Below, one piece after another: positions 57,076-64,000 of a stretch of 64,000 nucleotides of DNA. Numbering within the stretch: position 1 is the first letter of the stretch; each line of letters begins with the position of its first letter. The stretch covers positions 110,351,021 to 110,415,020 of the forward strand of contig CM056380.1 in NCBI GenBank assembly GCA_029718625.1, written 5' to 3'. The translations under genes were made by a program, and so were the position numbers. Source of the stretch: Synaphobranchus kaupii. Taxonomy: Eukaryota > Chordata > Actinopteri > Anguilliformes > Synaphobranchidae. The notes beneath the pieces are model-generated. The model did no database searches and was not told the DNA's origin. It was given only the letters and a program-made list of their open reading frames with translations.

Positions 57076-57616
57076 CACTGCCTGGCCAAAATAAAAAGTC
57101 GCCATTGCACCTGTCATGCTTAGTGCCCATTGTACAAGCCGCTGGAGGCAGTGTTATGATCTGGGGGTGCTGCAATTGGTCAGGTCTAGGCTCAGCAACG
57201 TTATGCAGCAATAACATGAAGTCAGCTGAGTACCTGAATGTACTGAATGACCAGGTTATCCCATCAATGGGCATATTCCAGGACGACAATGCCAAGATTC
57301 ATTGGGCTCAAACTGTGAAAGAGTGGTTCAGGGAGCATGACAAATCATTTTCACACATGAATTGGCCACCAGAGTCCTGACCTTAACCCCATTGAAAGTT
57401 TTTGGGATGTGCTGGAGAAGACTTTACGGAGTGGTTTGACTCTCCTGTCCTCAATACAAGATCTCGGCCAAAAATTTATGCAACTCTGGACGGAAATAAA
57501 TGTTGTGACGTTGCACAAGGTTGTCGAAACAATGCCACAACAAATGCGCGCTGTAATCAAAGCTAAAAGTCCAACAAAATATTAGAGTGTGCAACTTTTT
57601 TTTTGGCCAGGCAGTG
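57076..57616 (+). pseudogene. internally deleted Tc1-like transposon
   Basis: 541 bp with TIRs CACTGCCTGGCCAAAATAAA and TTTTTTTGGCCAGGCAGTG, flanked by TA (57074-57075, 57617-57618). Retains transposase C-terminal pieces: [27 protein letters not shown] (second catalytic Asp region), then stops and frame breaks near the SPDLNPIE motif. The N-terminal DNA-binding half and first Asp region are gone, so it is non-autonomous. Confidence 0.9.
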
Positions 57617-57624
57617 TACTTGGT

Positions 57625-59695
57625 TGTGCCTATGTTACACTGATCACGCTTCCAGGCTATAGACTGCTTTTCCACCCAGCAGGCATGTCGTTTCAACTAG
57701 TTGCCCATTAGCGGTCTTCCATTAGCACAGCTGTTGATCCGCCATTGTTTTGCAAACTGGCATTGGAGCCAGTCCGCTACTGGACATCCAAACTGAGGCG
57801 GTCCAGATGACGATCAGCTGTAAAGAGTTCTCGTGTGTTTTGAATTACAGCGCTGTTATTTTCCCCCAGAACTTTGCAAGAAAAAAAAAAAGGCACACTC
57901 CAAACACCGAAGATAATTCCCTTTTTGAAAAAGGAAAGTGCAGAAAGTGCAGAAAGCCCTTTTTCACAACACGTCCGATTCCTTCGGAAGAAATGGCTCA
58001 ACGTTTCAAATTGGCGCTCTCCTGAGAACGGCAAAAAACAGGTGGTGTGCATTTCCAGTGTTTCCCATTTTTTAAATTTGTATTAATCTCAGGTCTGTCT
58101 CCTTTGGAAGGCATTCTGTGCAGTGGAGGTGCTTAACAGGCTGTATTTAGTGCTTAGTTTGCACGAGGCCCAGACATTGACTCAGTTAAGACTCCATAAA
58201 TTCATTATTGCAGGAAATCTTGCCGTATCAAATAGCGCTTACGACTCACACTCCTCCACGCAGGAGGAAGTCCGGGTAATTGGGCGGGTGGGATTGGGGG
58301 AGACAGAAAAACCGGGAACCTGCCATCGATGGTTAGCGTAACGTAGTGCGTCGCGAAGGAAATTCAGGTGAGAGCCAGGTGAATTTACCCTCTCCTTTGT
58401 GCGACAGAGGGTGGTCGGCTCAGAGCCACTTGGACCTCGTCAGCCAAACTTAAAGAGGTTTCTCTTTCCATGACCACTTGGCTACAGGCCATCGTCAGAA
58501 TCGCCCGAAAAATGAGAATGAAGTCACATGGAAACTTGAACATGTTAGTGCTGCAAATGGACTAAGACAAATCATCAAAGATCTGTGTGCAAACAACCTG
58601 TGTTTTATCTGCAATCTGTACTGTGGGGCTTATACTCCTCAGAGATATAAATAGTAATGAAAAATGTATATATAAAGATATTTGCTATGTTCATTGTATT
58701 GATATGATTATCAATGTATCTCACAAGGCATCATATCTTTTTTATATTAACCAAATTATTATTATTTTTTATTAGCCTAATTCTGGCACCAAACCTGAAG
58801 CATAACAATCAGTATGCATTGCTATTGCATTGATGTAGCTTTAGCATAGTGAACTGAAAACCAACTAATCAAGCCCCCCCTGGATTCAGTGTTTTATAAA
58901 TAAAACCTTCAGTTTCTAAAGATTTTGTGTATTACACTTCTGCGGTTGTTTGCGTGTTATTGATGGCTCTAACAGCGACTAACCTTCACAGTTAATATCC
59001 GCATTTCAGCTGGATTTTTTTTCTGTTTCTTGTGCTTGCCAAGCTAATGCTCTGACAGGCAGTAGCGGGACATGACGGGACACGATAGTGTACACTTCAA
59101 AATGTCACATATGATTCAACACATTCCCAGACATACCACCGAAATTTCTGGCACGAGGAGAACGCAACTCAGGTTGTATGGCAGTGTGGGTTACGAGCGG
59201 TGTTTTAACAGGACATCAGTGATCGAAAGTAAAGGAGCCATCTGCCATGGTGGAGTATTTTTCCACTGTGGATCGTTTTCAGGAATTTAATTCCTTGGAT
59301 GCATTGCAATGGAGAGTCCCCCCCCCCCCCCCTTAGATTTATTTTACTTTATGATAAAACGCTTATTGACCGTGGAATGATAAGCATGAGCTCAATGCAA
59401 AACATTGAAGAACGCTGCAGAAACAAACTCATCAAACCCGAGATAAAAAGGAATGCTCTCACAGGAAACTGCAGATCACATGCTGTTTACACAAGGCTGA
59501 AAAAACGATAGACACATTGCCCGTAAAGATGGGAAAAATAGACGGTTTGTTTTACAATCGCTTGTGTGGGTATTTACGCCTTCAAGAAACAGTAGCTTCT
59601 CGACCAAGTTAATAAACAGGACATATCCTGCAAAAATAATATGCAGGTCTTTGTGCCATGAGAGTAGACAGGAAATACCTTAAAATCTGATATGT
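57625..59695. other. efemp1 intron, no exon seen
   Basis: Unique AT-rich DNA with a C run at 59319-59332. No EGF-type exon and no transposon ends recognised. Confidence 0.5.
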
Positions 59696-59701
59696 ATCTG
59701 G

Positions 59702-59860
59702 GGTGTTTTGGTGGCATAGTCTGTAGAGCGCTCTCCAGCGCTCACTGCGAGCCGCGACATCAGCGGTTTGATTCCGGCCGCGCGACATTTGTCGCATGTC
59801 TCTCCCTCTCTCTCACTCCTCATTCTTTCTGTCTCTCTGTAGTGTGCTGTCCTGACTGAA
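59702..59860 (+). repeat. tRNA-derived SINE, copy 2
   Basis: ATAGTCTGTAGAGCG (box A-like), GGTTTGATTCC at 59765-59775 (box B), then TTGTCGCATGTCTCTCCCTC and TGTGCTGTCC. Same family as copy 1; the tail is degraded. Confidence 0.82.
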
Positions 59861-59994
59861 GAGGTTTTTAATGGTCAGGTAACTGGTAATTGTGAGAGTT
59901 GATCATTTTTTTTCCTGCTTGTTTTCCCCAATTTTTATAATAAAGAACAATAATTCTTTGCAGTTACGTATATAGGGTTTTTTTAATTTTAATT

Positions 59995-60200
59995 TTACAA
60001 ACAAAGCACTTTACAGTGATGAGGGGGAAACTCACCTCTTGTGTATCGCCCACCTGGGTGATGCAACGGCAGCCATTTTGTGCCAGAACGCTCACCACAC
60101 ATCAGCTGAGGTGGAGAGGGAGAGAATGATCTTTAGCAAATTAAACTGGGGGATGATTAGGTGGCAGGTTGAGACAGCCAAGTTGGGAATTTAGCCAGGG
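59995..60200 (+). repeat. interspersed repeat
   Basis: CACTTTACAGTGATGAGGGG, GCCCACCTGGGTGATGCAAC, GGCAGCCATTTTGTGCCAGA and ACGCTCACCACACATCAGCT. A well-known teleost interspersed consensus, with a partial copy at 27929. Confidence 0.75.
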
Positions 60201-60204
60201 CATT

Positions 60205-61410
60205 TTGAATGTCCAGTCATATTTATTAGCATCTGCCAGTGCTGCAACCCAATATGCAAGAGTCTGCATTTAAAACCGGACCATAGGGCGCAGTGAGATA
60301 TGATTATAAGGTACTTTGTCTATAAATACACTTACCAGCTTGTACAATTGACAATGTGGACATTTTACATCTTCCTTTAGCTTCCTGTTCAAGGGGATTC
60401 TTGATGAGTCACGTTATGTTAAAAACATGACCTGACCGTTATCCCCTACCCTTGTACATCTGTTAAGTTCTGGAGTCAACACTTGGACAGTGTTAGGACT
60501 GTTACAGCCAACTGCAGCAGTATTTTGGTTGGACAAGACTGGCTAAGCGTTCATACTGGCTGGCTAAGCGTACATACTGAATGACCCTTGCTGGGATCCT
60601 TAACGCGAATGCTCGCTGAATTAACAACGGAAGTGTCGGGTTTCAGCAGCTTGTTTTGCTTTTTTGGATTCTCAGGCTGTTGTAGGCCGTGTCAGGCTTT
60701 TCCCCATATCTGTCACTCCTTTCTGAAACGCTGCAGTTTTTTAGTTTTGTTTAGTCACTTCCAGACTGTATAAAACGTTCTTCCCAGGGTACCTGCGGTA
60801 AATCTGCTTGCTTTGGGATTAAAGGAACAGGCCCTTTGATTTTCAAAGACTTCGTTTGTAAAGATTTGTCATAAGTGAGGCTTTGAACCCTGTTTACCTT
60901 GACTTATCTCTACAAGAGCCGGACAGACAGGGTGTGGAGGCGGGCGTTTTTTCCCAAAACAGTCGCCCACCTGTCCATATTATTTTGAGAGCCCTTATGG
61001 GCTTGTTTCAGCTATATTTCAGTCCAAAGCATCACAAGACGCTGTAATACTCCTCCTCACTTGCCCTATCTGGCTCTTCGGAAAATCAGGAGATATTTAC
61101 CAACAGTTTGTCTTATGTTTTCAATGGAATTTGATATATATGTAGTGTGGATATATATTACAAAATCATAGAGTCGCACAATCAGGTTTCTCCTTGCGGT
61201 GTTTTATTGGTTTAATTTGTTTCGGCAAAAGACGCTGCTTGTAAAGAAGCCATAAAAACGTGTTCTCTGAAGACAACAAGAAGTAGAATTAAGTATTTTT
61301 TTTCTGTTATCATCTCCAGCCTATTGATTATCATCTCCAGTGACCAGCTTTATACTAGTTATGTGTTTGTGTGGGTCAAGTTTCTCTGTTTGGGTCGAGT
61401 TCCTCTGCGG
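60205..61410. other. no gene recognised
   Basis: Unique sequence. A small frame at 60588-60773 has no supporting signal. Confidence 0.5.
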
Positions 61411-61414
61411 TGAT

Positions 61415-61645
61415 ATATTACATTACAGGCATTTAGCAGACGCTCTTATCCAGAGCGACTTACACAACTTTTTTAGCATTTCTTTTACATATATTATCCA
61501 ATTATACAGCTGGATATATACTGAAGCGATTCAGGTTAAGTACCTTGCTCAAGGGTACAACGGCAGTGTCCTACCTGGGAATCAAACCTGCAACCTTTCA
61601 GTTACAAGGCCAGTTCCTTAACCATTATACTACACTGCCGCCCCG
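61415..61645 (-). repeat. tRNA-derived SINE, minus orientation
   Basis: The left end is the inverted LINE-like tail (ACATTACAGGCATTTAGCAG, TCTTATCCAGAGCGACTTA). The right end carries inverted box B (GGAATCAAACC, about 61578-61588) and AACCATTATACTACACTGCC. Nearly complete. Confidence 0.85.
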
Positions 61646-61974
61646 ATACAAACTCATACTTCAAACAACGTAATGACTCATTTCCCCAAAGTAACGGCAG
61701 TAAGTAAAATTCACAGGAAACACAGAAATTAAGTTAAATTTCTCGCTGTGAGCGGTAAATTTTAATGTTGTTGACTCAGCTTCCCTCCCTCCCGTTCCAC
61801 TGAAATGTCCTCATTTTTCCAGCGTCATCATCATGAAAAGCACTTAAGGTTTAATAAACTGCTGACCTGCTAAATCACAGCCCATTTGAAAATTACACAT
61901 CTGACTTCAGAAAGTGCTGAAAACATTTCATGAGCACAGACTGTGCAGAATATTAAGTCTTGTGCAGCAAATTC

Positions 61975-62155
61975 TATCTACATGGTTGCAACCAAATCGA
62001 CACACAATCCCAGCAGTAGTCTTGTCCGAAAACAAGGTCATTGCTTCATCTGATGAGTTTGCATGGCATATTCTGGAGAGCCTTGTTGTTTTTATGGCAG
62101 TTTTGGAGTAGTGGCTTCTTCCTTGCTGAGCAGCCTTTCAGGTTATGTCGATATA
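61975..62155 (-). pseudogene. older Tc1-like transposase, left half of split copy
   Basis: The minus strand reads AQQGRSHYSKTAIK-like and YIDIT-like pieces typical of another Tc1 transposase, with frame breaks. It ends at TTATGTCGATATA, where the intact Tc1 enters. The match fades before about 61975. Confidence 0.7.
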
Positions 62156-63770
62156 CAGTCAAGCCGGAAAGTCTCCCCACCCCTTTCACCTTCTCCACTT
62201 ATACTACAATAGATTGAGTTCATTTTTTGCCTCAAACATCTACACACAATAGCCAATAATGACGAAGTGAAAACAGGTTTTTAGAAAATATGCAATTTTA
62301 TTTTACTGACAAAAATAGGTTATTTAGGGGTTACATATCTGTACACACCCTTAGCCTAATACTTGGTTGCTGCACCTTTGGCAGCGATTGCAGCTTCAAG
62401 GCATCTTGGGAAAGAAGCTACGAGCTTGGCACACTTGTTTCTGGACATTTTTGCCCATTCCTCTTGGCATATCCTTGCAAGCTCCGTCAGGTTGGATGGG
62501 GAACGTCGGTACACAGCCATTTTCAGCTGTTTCCACAGATGTTCAATTGGATTCAGATCTGGGCTCTGGCTGGGCCACTCAAGGACATGCACAGACTTTC
62601 TCCAAAGCCACTCCTTTGTTCTCTTGGCTGTGTGCTTCGGGTCGTTGTCATGTTGGAAGGTAAACCTTCGCCCCAGTCTGAGGTCCAGAGCGCTCTGGAG
62701 CAGGTTTTCTTCAAGGATCTCGGTGTACTTAGCTGCATTCATCTTTCCCTCTATCAGGACTAGTCGCCCTGTTCCCGCTGCTGAAAAACATCCCCACATC
62801 ATGATGCTGCCACCGCCATGCTTCACTGTAGGGATGGTATTAGCCAGGTGATGAGCGGTGCCTGGTTTCCTCCAGACGTGACGCTTGGTATTCAGGCCAA
62901 AAAGTTCCATTTTGGTTTCATCAGACCAGAGAATCTTGATTCTCATGGTTTGAGAGTCCTCTAGGTGCCTTTTGGCAAACTCCAAGCGGGCTGTGATGTG
63001 CCTTTTACTAAGGAGGGGCTTCCGTCTGGCCACTCTACCATAAAGGCCTGATTGGTGGAGTGCTACCTGGATGGTTGATCTTCTGAAAGGTTCTCCCATC
63101 TCCACAAGGATACGCTGGAGCTCTGTCAGAGTGACCCTCGGGTTCCTGCTCACCTCCCTGGCCAAGGCCCGTCTTCCCCGATTACTCAGTTTGGCCGGGC
63201 GGCCAGGTCTAGGAAGATTCTTGGTGGTTCCAAACTTCTTCCATTTACGAATGATGGTGGCCACTGTGCTCTTTGGGACCTGTAAAGCTGCAGAGATTTT
63301 TCCGTACCCTTCTCCAGATCTATGCCTTGACACAATCCTGTTTCTGAGGTCTGCAGATAATTCCTTTGACCCCATGGCTTGGAGTTTGCTCTGACATGCA
63401 CTGTCAACTGTGGGACCTTATATAGGCAGGTGTTGGCAATCCCCAATCATGTCCAATCAATTGAATTTATCACAGGTGGACTCCAATTAAGTTGTAGAAA
63501 CATCTCAAGCAGTATCAGTGGAAACAAAATGCACCTCAGCTCACTTTTGGGTGTCATATCAAAGGGTGTGCACACTTGTGTACATATGATATTTTACATT
63601 TAGATTTTTGATTTTTTATAAACTAAAAACCTGTTTTCACTTTGTCATTATGGGCTATTTCTTGTAGAATTTTGAGACAAAAAATTAACTCAATCTATTG
63701 TAGAATATGTCTGTAACGTAATAAAACGTGGAGAAGGTGAAAGGGGTGGGGAGACTTTCCGGCTTGACTG
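62156..63770 (-). mobile_element. full-length Tc1-like transposon
   Basis: 1615 bp. TIRs CAGTCAAGCCGGAAAGTCTC and GAGACTTTCCGGCTTGACTG match over the first 43 bases or so and are flanked by TA (62154-62155, 63771-63772). One uninterrupted transposase lies on the minus strand. The intact TIRs, TA duplication and open frame point to a young insertion. Confidence 0.95.
62356..63375 (-). CDS. Tc1-like DD34E transposase, open
   Basis: Cut-and-paste transposase, 339 residues, the usual length for a Tc1 of this type. Residues about 8-50 form the first helix-turn-helix (SADLRNRIVSRHRSGEG, KSTVATIIRKWKKFG), 58-62 a GRPAK hook, and 64-120 a second DNA-binding half. The catalytic domain has D152 (LWSDETKME), D243 (FQHDNDPKHTA) and E278 ([11 protein letters not shown]). 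There are 34 residues between the last two, so DD34E. The GGGSIMMWGCFS glycine-rich box is present. No stop or frameshift. It could be active, since every visible catalytic residue is intact, but expression cannot be judged. Confidence 0.95.
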   Translation of the reverse strand: MGSKELSADLRNRIVSRHRSGEGYGKISAALQVPKSTVATIIRKWKKFGTTKNLPRPGRPAKLSNRGRRALAREVSRNPRVTLTELQRILVEMGEPFRRSTIQVALHQSGLYGRVARRKPLLSKRHITARLEFAKRHLEDSQTMRIKILWSDETKMELFGLNTKRHVWRKPGTAHHLANTIPTVKHGGGSIMMWGCFSAAGTGRLVLIEGKMNAAKYTEILEENLLQSALDLRLGRRFTFQHDNDPKHTAKRTKEWLWRKSVHVLEWPSQSPDLNPIEHLWKQLKMAVYRRSPSNLTELARICQEEWAKMSRNKCAKLVASFPRCLEAAIAAKGAATKY

Positions 63771-64000
63771 TAGGTCTCGTTTTACTGTGGATATAGATAC
63801 TTTTGTACCTGTTACCTCCAGTATCTTCACAAGGTCCTTTGCTGTTGTTCTGGGATTGATTTGCACTTTTCGCACCAAAGCGCGTTCATCTCTAGGAGAC
63901 AGAACGCGTCTCCTTCCTGAGCAGTATGATGGCTGCGTGGTCCCATGGTGTTTATACTTGCGTACTATTGTTTGTACATGGTACCTTCAGGCGTTTGGAA
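63771..64000 (-). pseudogene. older Tc1-like transposase, right half, runs off window
   Basis: The minus strand gives RNPRTTAKDLVKILEVTG-type sequence (seen as INPRTTAKDLVKILEVTG) and, upstream, NTMGPRSHHTAQEG. These are the N-terminal region of another Tc1 family. A stop interrupts the frame. It continues beyond 64000. Confidence 0.85.

Noticed and set aside
56898..57380. 160-residue plus-strand protein
   Set aside because: Its C-terminal half is the decayed Tc1 transposase at 57076-57616; the rest is chance.
62290..62851. Plus-strand frames opposite the Tc1 transposase
   Set aside because: Shadows of the minus-strand transposase, which has clear catalytic motifs.

Overview
This is nuclear DNA from a ray-finned fish, most likely a teleost. 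The evidence is short spliced exons, three vertebrate gene families, and dense teleost-type repeats: Tc1 transposons, hAT-like MITEs, tRNA-derived SINEs, LINE 3' tails, and long CA, CT and GA microsatellites. I cannot fix the species. There is nothing prokaryotic here: no operons and no CRISPR.

All three recognisable genes are on the + strand. (1) Positions 1194-9928 hold the last eleven exons of xpo5 (exportin-5, the RanGTP-dependent pre-miRNA exporter); earlier exons lie left of the window. Several of its introns are swollen by unrelated tandem repeats. One intron (2571-3097) has textbook U12-type AT-AC signals. One exon carries an apparent single-base insertion. One intron begins with eight perfect 57-bp copies of the exon end plus GTAAGT donor. 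(2) Positions 12516-15081 hold a complete three-exon secreted type 2 cystatin of 152 residues. (3) Positions 49844-51798 hold the first three coding exons of a fibulin, best matching efemp1 (fibulin-3); its remaining EGF exons lie beyond the right end.

Between the cystatin and the fibulin (about 15.2-49.8 kb) I find no convincing coding exon. That interval holds MITEs, minisatellites, a 1.16-kb non-autonomous DNA transposon (37124-38286), a CpG-rich promoter-like patch near 20.05-20.95 kb, and long AT-rich stretches. Inside or beyond the fibulin introns (52-64 kb) are a long-hairpin MITE, two copies of one tRNA-derived SINE, a deleted Tc1 (57076-57616), and a full-length Tc1 (62156-63770) with an open 339-residue DDE transposase. 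That Tc1 is itself inserted in an older, decayed Tc1.

The three genes do not form one pathway: small-RNA export, extracellular protease inhibition, and extracellular matrix. Their adjacency looks like ordinary synteny. The most unusual signals are the splice-donor minisatellite in xpo5, its AT-AC intron, several ordered nested transposon insertions, and two cases where a MITE end appears to have been amplified into a minisatellite.
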